This document shows, piece by piece, positions 1 through 7,070 of a stretch of DNA of 16,050 bases. The notes under the pieces were generated by a model. That model was not told the DNA's origin. It did no database searches and saw nothing but the letters and a program-made list of their open reading frames with translations. The stretch comes from Seribacter sp963934295 (GTDB lineage: Bacteria > Verrucomicrobiota > Verrucomicrobiia > Opitutales > Seribacteraceae): positions 1 to 16,050 of the forward strand of contig CAWVXY010000064.1 of the NCBI GenBank assembly GCA_963934295.1. The letters are read 5' to 3'. Numbering within the stretch: the stretch's first letter is position 1; the number at the start of each line of letters is the position of its first letter. Both the position numbers and the translations under genes were made by a program.

Positions 1-2
1 CA

Positions 3-962
3 GCATGGGAAAGTGCGAATGGAGAAAAACTCGATGCCTTTTCCCATTACCTAAGGGATAAACTATCCATAAATACAATTTTTAAAGGAAATGAGCCTCT
101 CGCAAATAAAACTACGATTGGCGTAGGTGGTGTAGCTCGGTGGTATTGCGAACCGTCAAATTCTGAAGATTTAAGAACTCTGGTCGAAGCCTGTAATTTA
201 TTTAATATTCAACGTGCCATGATGGGGCGGGGGTCCAATCTAATTGTTCCAGATGACGGTTTTGGTGGGCTTGTCATTCGTTTACGTGGAAATTTTTGGA
301 AAGAGATTTCAAGCCGTTCTGAAAATTCCCTAATCGTGGGAGCTGGTGCAAAACTCAAAGAGATTTGTACATTTGCATGTACCAATGGATTGAGTGGATT
401 TGAGTTTCTGGAGGGAATTCCAGGTACTTTGGGGGGTGCTTTACGTATGAATGCGGGTGCGATGGGTTGGGAAACCTTTGATTTGGTTGAATGGGTTTCT
501 TTCCTTCTTCCCGATGGTTCAATTAAAGAAATCCCTGGTACTGATTTAAATGTGGGATATCGATATTGCCGCGAAGCTTTTGATGGTATCGCACTACGGG
601 CAAAATTGAAATCGGAGGGAAAATCAGATCATCGTGATATTCGAAAAGCTATTGATAAACTCGCGAAAAAAAGACGGGCTTCTCAACCAAGGGAAGCCAG
701 TGCCGGATGTATTTTTAGAAACCCGGAGGAAGTTTCTGCCGGTTGGTTGATTGAACAAAGCGGACTTAAAGGGGAACGTGAAGGTGCAGCCGTTGTGTCC
801 GATCAGCATGCTAACTTCATCCTTAATCAAGGGGGTGCCACTGCTGCTGATGTGATTTCATTGATTAACCGGGTTCGTGAAAGAATTCGTGAATCCAATG
901 GATTAATCCTGGAACCTGAGGTTACCCTGATGGGTAAATCCTGGAATGAATACCTATCTTAA
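3..962 (+). CDS. murB: UDP-N-acetylenolpyruvoylglucosamine reductase, 5'-partial
   Basis: MurB is the FAD enzyme that reduces UDP-GlcNAc-enolpyruvate to UDP-MurNAc with NADPH in the cytoplasm. The frame is open from base 3, and no ATG, GTG or TTG occurs in it before the ATG pair at 216-221. The conserved NEPLANKTTIGVGG segment (about 90-131) lies upstream of that ATG, so the true start is outside the window. Visible FAD-binding and core motifs are GRGSNL (near 225), the IPGTLGGALRMNAGA region (418-462), a GYRY...F motif (about 556-582), AGCIFRNP (702-725) and the terminal LEPEV (about 907-921). The last carries the conserved catalytic Glu. The proton-donor position, Ser in E. coli MurB (GSVFKNP type), is Cys here, an allowed variant in type II enzymes. 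About 319 residues are visible, so little is missing unless it is fused to an upstream MurC. It heads the visible dcw genes and runs directly into ddl. Confidence 0.95.
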   Translation, partial: AWESANGEKLDAFSHYLRDKLSINTIFKGNEPLANKTTIGVGGVARWYCEPSNSEDLRTLVEACNLFNIQRAMMGRGSNLIVPDDGFGGLVIRLRGNFWKEISSRSENSLIVGAGAKLKEICTFACTNGLSGFEFLEGIPGTLGGALRMNAGAMGWETFDLVEWVSFLLPDGSIKEIPGTDLNVGYRYCREAFDGIALRAKLKSEGKSDHRDIRKAIDKLAKKRRASQPREASAGCIFRNPEEVSAGWLIEQSGLKGEREGAAVVSDQHANFILNQGGATAADVISLINRVRERIRESNGLILEPEVTLMGKSWNEYLS

Positions 963-975
963 ATCTGAATCAATT

Positions 976-1908
976 ATGAAAAATCCAAAAGTTATGGTTC
1001 TTACTGGTGGGGTTGGTCCTGAACGTGAAGTTTCTTTGACCACAGGAAAAGCCCTGGCACAAACTTTGGAAAAAACTTACTGCGTTCGATTGGTGGATTT
1101 GTCTTCCGAAGAACTTCCCATGGATATAAATAATGAAGAAACCATTGTATTCCCTGCGATACATGGAACCTTCGGCGAGGATGGACGATTACAAAAATTA
1201 CTCGAGGACAGAGGAATTATTTATTCAGGTAGTGGTCCTGCAGCCAGTCGGTTATGCATGGATAAATTTGAATCCAAGAAAGTTGTGGAAACTGCCGGAG
1301 TCCGGGTTGCTCCAGATTTTGGATTTTCTGACCCCAGGGAAGTGAATGGGGAAGAGATCCTATCTCAATTGGGGCAGGATCTTATTATTAAACCCGTTGA
1401 TCAGGGGAGTAGTGTTGCACTTTATGTTATTCAGGGTTCCGACCAACTTGAAAATGCCCTGAAATCGCTTTCTCCCGGAAATTGGATGATAGAAAAAAGA
1501 ATTTTTGGACGAGAAGTGACCGTGGGTATCCTAGGAGATTGTTCTCTGGGAATTGTTGAGGTTATTCCCAAGGGAGGCGTTTATGATTTTGAAAGAAAGT
1601 ACACTGCAGGTTCAACTGAATATCGGTTTCCTGCTGTCCTTGATTGCGATATTGAAAATGAAGTCAAGGAATCGGCTTTAAAAGCTTTTCATGCTTGTGG
1701 TTGTAGGGATTTTTCACGGATCGATTTTATTATCTGCGAGGATGGAAATGCATATTTTTTGGAAGTAAACACACTTCCCGGTCTTACAGAAACCAGTCTT
1801 TTGCCCAAGAGTGCATCCTGTTCTGGTTATGATTTTGACAAACTTGCCATGCAACTCCTTCAACCCGCGGTAACTCGATTTAGCCAGAGTGTACTTATAA
1901 CCGCATAA
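976..1908 (+). CDS. ddl: D-alanine--D-alanine ligase
   Basis: Ddl is an ATP-grasp enzyme joining two D-Ala for the peptidoglycan stem peptide. From ATG 976 it encodes 310 residues, the usual Ddl length. Motifs in order are GGVGPEREVSL at the N-terminus, HGTFGEDG (substrate region), MDKFESK, KPVDQGSS (ATP-grasp loop), FGREVTVGIL, YDFERKYTAGSTEY (the omega-loop region that closes the active site), RIDF, and FLEVNTLPGLT with the metal-binding Glu and Asn. The usual Gly after Gln in the (I/L)QG stretch is Lys (RLQKLLED), a minor deviation. An alternative in-frame ATG at 946 would overlap murB by 17 bases and add ten residues. I prefer 976 because the family motif begins right after it. Neither start has a clear Shine-Dalgarno site. 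It lies between murB and ftsQ, typical of a dcw operon. Confidence 0.96.
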   Translation: MKNPKVMVLTGGVGPEREVSLTTGKALAQTLEKTYCVRLVDLSSEELPMDINNEETIVFPAIHGTFGEDGRLQKLLEDRGIIYSGSGPAASRLCMDKFESKKVVETAGVRVAPDFGFSDPREVNGEEILSQLGQDLIIKPVDQGSSVALYVIQGSDQLENALKSLSPGNWMIEKRIFGREVTVGILGDCSLGIVEVIPKGGVYDFERKYTAGSTEYRFPAVLDCDIENEVKESALKAFHACGCRDFSRIDFIICEDGNAYFLEVNTLPGLTETSLLPKSASCSGYDFDKLAMQLLQPAVTRFSQSVLITA

Positions 1909-1917
1909 TTTAGATCA

Positions 1918-2838
1918 ATGACAAAGAAAAAGAAAACAAATCAGGACAGTGCATCGGGCAGTTGGAAAACACTGGCCCCCAAGTCATCTAGGCGCCCAGC
2001 TTCCAAGGCGGCATTTCGTAAAAGACTACTCGGTGCAGGAAAATTTCTTATCCTTATTGCTATATTAGCTGGGGTTGGTGGAGTTTTTTGGTTTTTTCAA
2101 AATCGGTCACAAAATGATTTGGGTCCTATTGATCTGACTGGTCCGGGTGCCCCTGTTTCTGCCCTATCATTTACTACAGATGGAGTTTTGCACAAAAGAT
2201 GGTTTGCCAATTGGTTCGGTCCGCTACGGGGAAGATCGCTTATGGAATTGGATATTCAAAAAATTCAGTCAGAATTGATAAAAGAACCACAAATTTCTTT
2301 TGCACGGGTAAGCAGAAAGTTTCCAGCAACCCTTAAAATTGAACTTCGCGAAAGAAAACCTGTACTTCGTATTTGCTTACGGTCCAAAAGCAAAGGGGAA
2401 CAAACATGGCTGGTTTCCAATGATGGTTCATTATATCTTGGCACTTGTTACAGCAGTGCGAGTATTTCCCATCTTCCCTTTCTTGATATTAAACCACACT
2501 TATTAAAGAGGAATACCTTTGGGGAAGGGTATCAAAAATTGGAAGGTATTCCTGCTGTTGCACCCTTGCTCGAACTTGCCCGTAGTGAATATCCCGGTTT
2601 CTATCAAAATTGGCAAATTGTATCCTACCAAAGACCCTACGATGATGATGCGGGTGCACATATTCATATTAAATCTGGCAAAGTTCGTAGTCTCCGGTTT
2701 TCTCCCCGGAATTTTGAAGCTCAATTACGCAGGTTGAAATATCTGTTGCATGAACCTGATTTTCAACGAACGAGGGTGGTTGATTCTATTGATTTATCTC
2801 ATGAACAATCCGTCTTTGCCAAGCTTACTCCATCCTGA
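1918..2838 (+). CDS. ftsQ: Cell division protein FtsQ (POTRA domain)
   Basis: FtsQ/DivIB is a bitopic membrane protein linking early and late divisome proteins. The 306-residue product has a Lys/Arg-rich cytoplasmic N-terminus (residues 1-42), one membrane helix at about 43-60 ending in VFWFF, and a periplasmic part. A POTRA-like domain is at about 80-155, with the pattern of a hydrophobic strand, a basic stretch, then FPATLKIELRERKPVLRI. A beta-rich region follows to the C-terminus. Family sequence identity is low, so the call rests on topology, the POTRA end motif and its position between ddl and ftsA. The start is 9 bases after the ddl stop, which suggests co-transcription. There is no strong Shine-Dalgarno site. 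Confidence 0.9.
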   Translation: MTKKKKTNQDSASGSWKTLAPKSSRRPASKAAFRKRLLGAGKFLILIAILAGVGGVFWFFQNRSQNDLGPIDLTGPGAPVSALSFTTDGVLHKRWFANWFGPLRGRSLMELDIQKIQSELIKEPQISFARVSRKFPATLKIELRERKPVLRICLRSKSKGEQTWLVSNDGSLYLGTCYSSASISHLPFLDIKPHLLKRNTFGEGYQKLEGIPAVAPLLELARSEYPGFYQNWQIVSYQRPYDDDAGAHIHIKSGKVRSLRFSPRNFEAQLRRLKYLLHEPDFQRTRVVDSIDLSHEQSVFAKLTPS

Positions 2839-2863
2839 TCAACCAGTATAACCATATTATAAA

Positions 2864-4081
2864 ATGAGCAAAATTATTGGAGCTGTAGAAATTGGTACTT
2901 CCCAGGCAAAAGCCTTGATTGGAGAAGTTACTGAGAATGGTAGTTTAAATGTGGTTGGAATGGCATCCCGTCCAAACGAGGGAATGAGGAAAGGGGAAAT
3001 TGTAGATTTTAGAAAAGCGGCAGCCGCAGTTCACTCCGCTTTGGAAGATGCTGAAAAAATGTCTGGCACCACTGTGGATGAAGTATATCTTGCCCAGACT
3101 GGATCTCATTTAAAAGGGCATATGTTACGAGGTGCAGCATCAGTCGCCTCTTCGGATAGCCGGGTTGATGTTACTGATTTGCAACGGGCAGCTCAGGAGG
3201 CAAAGCGAAAACAGCCTGATCAGGGGCGTACCTATGTACATCATGTACGTACTCCCATATTACTTGATGGCCGGCCTGTTCAGGATCCTGTCGGTATGAT
3301 CGGATCAAAAGTGGATCTGGGATATTGGTCTATCGATGGGGATGACCAGGCAATCAAACAGGCATTACATGTAATTAGTAATTACAGCCTCGAAGTAAAA
3401 GATTTAATATTATCTTCGATTGCCTCCTCCACCATGATGGCAGGACCGGATTTAAGACGAGCCGGTACCTTGGTTATTGATATGGGGGCCGGTGTGACAG
3501 ATTACGCTCTTTATCGACAGGGCTTTGTGGTATCCACCGGAGTGGTTCCAGTTGGGGGCGATCATGTTACGGGAGATCTAAGTATGGGACTACGGGTCCT
3601 TGAACCTTATGCGGAGAAATTAAAAATTGAACACGGTAAAGCCATTCCAGATCCCATGGACGAAGGAGAGGATGTTTGGATTATAGGAAATAAAACCATT
3701 GGAGACCGTGCTATTCCGAGAAAGGCTATAACTGATGTGATCCATGTTCGCATTGTTGAACTCTTTGAAATTATTAGTAAGGAACTTGAAGGATTATTGG
3801 ATCCGGATGAATTGAAGGGGGGGATTTTACTAACCGGTGGAGGTTCACTCCTTCCAGGAGTTGAACAAATTGCCGGAAAGATATTAGGATTTTCTACTCG
3901 GCGGGCTAGTTTTCCATCTGGTATTGCTTCGGAATTAGCACAGCCAGAAAACGCAACCGTTCTTGGACTTTTGCACTATGGATTGGAAGATAATGGATTA
4001 CCCGGACGTAAAAAAGAAGAACCCGAAGCCGGATTTATCCATAAGTTTCGTAAAATGGTGGGACTGGGTTCACCATCTTAA
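2864..4081 (+). CDS. ftsA: Cell division protein FtsA
   Basis: FtsA is the actin-like ATPase that tethers FtsZ filaments to the membrane and recruits later divisome proteins. The 405-residue product starts with GAVEIGTSQAKALIGE (phosphate-1 loop type), has DMGAGVTDYAL at about residue 206 (phosphate-2) and GGGSLLPG near 328 (adenosine motif). The SHLKGH and GVVPVGGDHVT segments are typical of FtsA. The C-terminus ends in a linker and a basic, amphipathic stretch (FIHKFRKMVGLG, about 391-402) that fits the membrane-targeting helix. The length is normal for the family. It starts 25 bases after ftsQ and is followed by ftsZ, the standard order, and the FtsZ tail next door carries the matching FtsA-binding peptide. 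Confidence 0.96.
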   Translation: MSKIIGAVEIGTSQAKALIGEVTENGSLNVVGMASRPNEGMRKGEIVDFRKAAAAVHSALEDAEKMSGTTVDEVYLAQTGSHLKGHMLRGAASVASSDSRVDVTDLQRAAQEAKRKQPDQGRTYVHHVRTPILLDGRPVQDPVGMIGSKVDLGYWSIDGDDQAIKQALHVISNYSLEVKDLILSSIASSTMMAGPDLRRAGTLVIDMGAGVTDYALYRQGFVVSTGVVPVGGDHVTGDLSMGLRVLEPYAEKLKIEHGKAIPDPMDEGEDVWIIGNKTIGDRAIPRKAITDVIHVRIVELFEIISKELEGLLDPDELKGGILLTGGGSLLPGVEQIAGKILGFSTRRASFPSGIASELAQPENATVLGLLHYGLEDNGLPGRKKEEPEAGFIHKFRKMVGLGSPS

Positions 4082-4122
4082 TTTAAATTTTATTTAATCA
4101 CTTAATTGCAAAGAATATTACC

Positions 4123-5409
4123 ATGAACCAAGAAAACCTTTTTCCTAAAGAGACCAACTTTTCACCCGAAAATGAGATTCCTGGAATCAGGGCCAAAATT
4201 ATTGGTATCGGAGGTGCCGGACTTTCTTTAGTGGACGGTTTACGGTTTGATAATTTTCAAAGCGTTGAACATTTAGCAATTGATGTGGATTCTCGAGCCC
4301 TGAGCGATTCCATAGCCAGTGAAAAACTTTCTTTTGGACGTCGTCATACCCGTGGAATGGGAACCGGTGGGGAACATACTTTAGCAAGAAAAGCAATTGA
4401 AGAGGAAAAGGATGTTATTCGAAAAAAACTGGAAGGTGTAGATCTGGTCTTTTTACTCGCCGGTCTGGGTGGAGGAACAGGAGGAGGAGCGGCCCCGGTT
4501 ATTGCCCGGCTTGCCCGTGAGGCGGGAGCCCTGGTATTTGCATTTGCGCCTTTGCCTTTTAGTTGGGAAAAAAGTCGGCATTCCATGGCCGAGGAATGCC
4601 TCGCGGATTTACGAAAATTTGCCAATGCTGTGGTTCCCTTGCCCAATGATTCTCTTTTACAAATGGGAGGTGCGGATGCAACCGCCCTAGAATGTTTTGC
4701 CGAAGCCGGTCGAAATGTCAGTCAGGGAATATCTGCAATCTGTTCCCTTGTATTCCGTAGGGGAATGATAGATGTTGATTTTGTTCATTTAAGAAAAGCG
4801 TTTAATCGCCGCTCGGGCAGAACACTTTTTGGATACGGAGAAGGGGAAGGGGAGGATGGTATCAGACAGGCAGTCCGTGAACTCATGCTTTGCCCGATGT
4901 TACACTTACCCGATGTTTCTAAAGCCGCCGATGCACTTTTAATCCTGATTACTGGAGGTACTGGTATGGGTATGGCTGCCCTACAACAAGTCTCCACTGA
5001 AATAAGAGAAGAATTTAAAGCTGGTGAACATATTGTTTTTGGAGCTCATGTGGATGAGAATATGGGAGATCGTGTACAAATTACAGTTCTGGGCGCAACC
5101 GATTTGGAGGCAGGTTTACCGACTGCCGATGTTGCTCCCACGGCCAAGGAAGTCATTGCCGCTGTTCCCAAGAGTAAAGTTGCCCATCCTTCCAAATTAA
5201 AAAAGCAGAAAAAAATGGCACCCGTTCAGAAAGTTTCAAGTGATTCTAAAAGACGAAAAAAGGATGATTTGGATCAAAATACTTTTGATTTTATGGAAGC
5301 TGAAAACCAAAGAGGTATCTTTGGCGATTTACCTTCCAGAAATCTCTATGCGGGCGAAGATTTGGATGTACCTGCCTATCTACGTCGTGGAGTGAAAATT
5401 GCTATTTAA
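4123..5409 (+). CDS. ftsZ: Cell division protein FtsZ, divergent
   Basis: FtsZ is the tubulin-like GTPase that forms the cytokinetic ring. The 428-residue product has a GTPase core at about 22-330, a basic variable linker rich in Lys and Ser (about 345-410) and a C-terminal peptide DVPAYLRR (415-422) that closely matches the FtsA/ZipA-binding consensus. Core landmarks are IGIGGAG (27-33), TRGMGTGG, GLGGGTGGGAAP (114-125) and PNDSLLQ. Several positions differ from canonical FtsZ. GGGTGTGA reads GGGTGGGA (Thr to Gly at 121). The E. coli N44 position is Asp54. In the T7 loop, NVDFAD reads DVDFVH, so catalytic D212 is His222 while D209 is kept (Asp219). Identity is secure from context and tail; how the changes affect GTPase activity is unknown. 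The gene is last in the cluster, 41 bases after ftsA in an AT-rich gap. Confidence 0.95.
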   Translation: MNQENLFPKETNFSPENEIPGIRAKIIGIGGAGLSLVDGLRFDNFQSVEHLAIDVDSRALSDSIASEKLSFGRRHTRGMGTGGEHTLARKAIEEEKDVIRKKLEGVDLVFLLAGLGGGTGGGAAPVIARLAREAGALVFAFAPLPFSWEKSRHSMAEECLADLRKFANAVVPLPNDSLLQMGGADATALECFAEAGRNVSQGISAICSLVFRRGMIDVDFVHLRKAFNRRSGRTLFGYGEGEGEDGIRQAVRELMLCPMLHLPDVSKAADALLILITGGTGMGMAALQQVSTEIREEFKAGEHIVFGAHVDENMGDRVQITVLGATDLEAGLPTADVAPTAKEVIAAVPKSKVAHPSKLKKQKKMAPVQKVSSDSKRRKKDDLDQNTFDFMEAENQRGIFGDLPSRNLYAGEDLDVPAYLRRGVKIAI

Positions 5410-5426
5410 AAAATAGACTGCATGGA

Positions 5427-5461
5427 TGGATTGATTGATCTTTCGATTTTGCATCAATCCA
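5427..5461. terminator. Hairpin between convergent ftsZ and M23 genes
   Basis: A 9-bp perfect inverted repeat (TGGATTGAT at 5427-5435, ATCAATCCA at 5453-5461) with a 17-base loop lies 18 bases past the ftsZ stop, in the 112-base gap between two convergent genes. Position favours a transcription stop, possibly for both strands. Neither side has a U tract directly after the stem: the + side reads AAAATTGG, and on the minus side a T6 run comes only about 10 bases later. The call is therefore weak. Confidence 0.3.
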
Positions 5462-5521
5462 AAATTGGATCATTTAAGAGAAAATTCACAATTGGAAAAT
5501 TGCCCAGTCCGTAGATTATTT

Positions 5522-6673
5522 TTACGGAGTCAGTTCAATCCATTCCTTTTGCTTTTCGTCGTAGAATCCCTTTTCGCTTAGATAATACCGCCATACTTCG
5601 TCGGTATGGAAATAGAGCCATGGATAGGCACTCTCCTTGGTCCATATCCACTTTAGGTTGTCATGGTATAACCAGACGGACTGGTCCGATAATTCGACCG
5701 GATATACCCATCCCAGTCCGAGGTGGAAAATCCACGACTTCGCCGGGTCATAGATCGTACCGAGCCACGAACCGGTTCGCCATTTGGTCTTCCCGTCAAT
5801 TTGCGTCCCGATTCGCAGGGCAGGGGCCAGACTGGGATCTTGGTAGTCTCCACTTCCAAAATATTGATCATCTTCCTCCAAACTGAGAATATTTCCGTCC
5901 CTATCACTAAACTGAGTTGGGATCGAAGTTGTATTATCCGGAGATTTTTGCTGTCTGACAATAAAGTGAAGATGGGGACCGGTGGAAAATCCCGTATTTC
6001 CCGAGAGACCGATCACCTGGCCCAGACTTACCCAGTCACCCACTTCTACCAATGCCCCGTTTTGTTGGAGGTGTGCATAATTTGCCTGGCTTCCATCATC
6101 ATGTCCAATCAGAACAAAATTTGCCAGTGAGGTGTATTCTTTAGTCAATCCTGCCACATTGGAATCCTCCTTTAAATGAAGGACTCGGCCCTCACGGGCA
6201 GCATAGATTGGGGTGCCGATGGGGAGGGTCCAGTCAATCGCATAGGTTCCTTCATGGCTAAAACTACCAAAGTATCCCTGTCCAACTGAATAAGAGGAAT
6301 CAGAGGAGTAGGGGAGCCGATATACATAATCATCATTATGATTCTCTCCGGAAAATCCGAAATTCCATATATAACTCCAATCATAGCCAAATCCAATCGT
6401 GCTATCAATATAGTTCAGCGACATTAAATAAGTATCTCCTCTTCCTTTTACATTAAAGAGCGTCTGTTGGGTCGAAGGGGAAAGGTTTTGTAAGGAATTA
6501 AAAGTAATCACCACACTGTATTCCGAATCCACCGTGGTTCGGGCAGTCAGATCAATCCGGGATCCCACATCATTGGTAATGATGGTAAACTCATCATCCG
6601 CCCCGTGAATTACTGAAATAGAAAGGAGAAGGGTACTGATGAAAAGAATAATCCTGTTTGCCTGCATCCTCAT
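5522..6673 (-). CDS. Secreted M23-family zinc metallopeptidase with aromatic C-terminal tail
   Basis: This is a predicted exported LytM/M23 endopeptidase that would cut peptide bonds in peptidoglycan. The 383-residue product has a signal peptide at about 1-24 (basic start, hydrophobic core, cut near VIHGA). A beta-rich N-terminal region follows, then an M23 domain at about 130-240. Metal and catalytic residues are visible: H140 and D147 in SHEGTYAIDW (the H-x6-D form seen in many M23 proteins), H201 in YAHL, and H234 and H236 in GPHLHF. All are present, so an active enzyme is likely. The tail (about 313-365) is unusual, with tryptophan and tyrosine-rich units such as GWVYP, VWLYH, KWIWT and WRYYL, perhaps a wall- or surface-binding module. 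It is transcribed against ftsZ, so it is not part of the dcw operon. ATG 6673 is used; ATG 6667 (M3) is an equally possible start. No Shine-Dalgarno site is visible. Confidence 0.9.
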   Translation of the reverse strand: MRMQANRIILFISTLLLSISVIHGADDEFTIITNDVGSRIDLTARTTVDSEYSVVITFNSLQNLSPSTQQTLFNVKGRGDTYLMSLNYIDSTIGFGYDWSYIWNFGFSGENHNDDYVYRLPYSSDSSYSVGQGYFGSFSHEGTYAIDWTLPIGTPIYAAREGRVLHLKEDSNVAGLTKEYTSLANFVLIGHDDGSQANYAHLQQNGALVEVGDWVSLGQVIGLSGNTGFSTGPHLHFIVRQQKSPDNTTSIPTQFSDRDGNILSLEEDDQYFGSGDYQDPSLAPALRIGTQIDGKTKWRTGSWLGTIYDPAKSWIFHLGLGWVYPVELSDQSVWLYHDNLKWIWTKESAYPWLYFHTDEVWRYYLSEKGFYDEKQKEWIELTP

Positions 6674-6685
6674 TTAGAGGTCAGT

Positions 6686-6707
6686 AAAAACCAATCCTCA
6701 GGATTGG
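6686..6707 (-). promoter_or_regulatory. Terminator-like hairpin in the leader of the M23 gene
   Basis: CCAATCCTCAGGATTGG (6691-6707) is a perfect 8+1+8 inverted repeat. Read on the minus strand it is directly followed by five T residues (6690-6686), the layout of a Rho-independent terminator, and then by the M23 start codon 12 bases later. It could act as an attenuator, a translation-blocking stem or an operator. Alternatively it could stop antisense transcripts. The fold is seen directly; its function is inferred. Confidence 0.45.
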
Positions 6708-6714
6708 CAAAACA

Positions 6715-6748
6715 AACCCGTTTTCTTGTTGGAATGAAAAACCGGGTT
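6715..6748. promoter_or_regulatory. Second inverted repeat in the divergent intergenic region
   Basis: AACCCG followed by TTTT (6715-6724) pairs with AAAA, a one-base bulge and CGGGTT (6737-6748), making a stem of about 10 bp with a 12-base loop. It sits beside the 6691-6707 hairpin and between the divergent M23 gene and the small gene starting at 6785. With the first hairpin it fills much of the 111-base divergent region. It may form a paired RNA structure in the M23 leader or be a regulator site. Confidence 0.3.
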
Positions 6749-6784
6749 GTCGATTCGAGATATTATTGATTTGGATAAGGGCGT

Positions 6785-7046
6785 ATGAAATTTCAATTAT
6801 CCCTATCCGTTTGTTTACTTCTTTTCTTTTTTTACTCCTGCTTCCTCCATGGTTCGTTTAAATAGTTTAAAAGGTGCGATTGATGGAAAGTATCCAAATT
6901 TTGGAACTTCCATTCCTAACGCCGAGCAGATTGGAAGGGTGAATTTTATTAAGAATGTATCGTCGGGTGGGAATGCTCTAAACAACCGATCGGCATTCGA
7001 TCAATACGGGGCAAATATTTCAATAGGTAAGGTTGCACTTCCCTGA
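6785..7046 (+). pseudogene. Small secreted protein gene split by a frameshift in a T7 tract
   Basis: ATG 6785, with a plausible AAGGG ribosome site just upstream, opens a frame coding a signal-peptide-like sequence (MKFQLSLSVCLLLFFF...). It runs into a stop at 6863-6865 after 26 residues. The +1 frame is open through 7046 and encodes a hydrophilic stretch (from ATG 6849, MVRLNSLKGAIDG..., 65 residues). The two frames meet at a run of seven T (6827-6833). Removing one T would fuse them into an 86-residue protein with a normal signal peptide ending LFFFTPASS before MVRLNSLKG. So this is either a frameshifted gene, a slippage or phase-variable gene, or a sequencing error. I recognise no family. 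The NSLKG...Y-x-NF segment resembles the mature N-terminus of the next gene's product, so it may be a truncated paralogue. A lipoprotein reading of the first frame (FFYSC) is possible but leaves only seven residues after the Cys. Confidence 0.45.
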
Positions 7047-7070
7047 ATATAATCCTAGTATTCTGATCTC

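Noticed and set aside
946..975. Earlier ATG for Ddl overlapping murB
   Set aside because: The family motif begins right after ATG 976; the longer form cannot be excluded but adds ten unconserved residues.
3233..3250. GTACATCATGTAC inverted repeat in ftsA
   Set aside because: It lies inside coding sequence for a conserved stretch (YVHHVR) and is explained by codon use.
4836..4858. Purine-rich GGAGAAGGGG-type short repeat in ftsZ
   Set aside because: It encodes an acidic Gly-Glu stretch in the core (GEGEGEDG); no sign of tandem repeat instability beyond that.
5620..6130. Open frames on the + strand opposite the M23 peptidase
   Set aside because: They lack family signatures and start context and mirror the codon structure of the clearly real minus-strand gene.
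7033..7053. TTGCAC and TATAAT as a promoter for the barrel gene
   Set aside because: The spacing is only 9 bases, so they cannot form a standard sigma-70 promoter together; the TATAAT alone is not enough.
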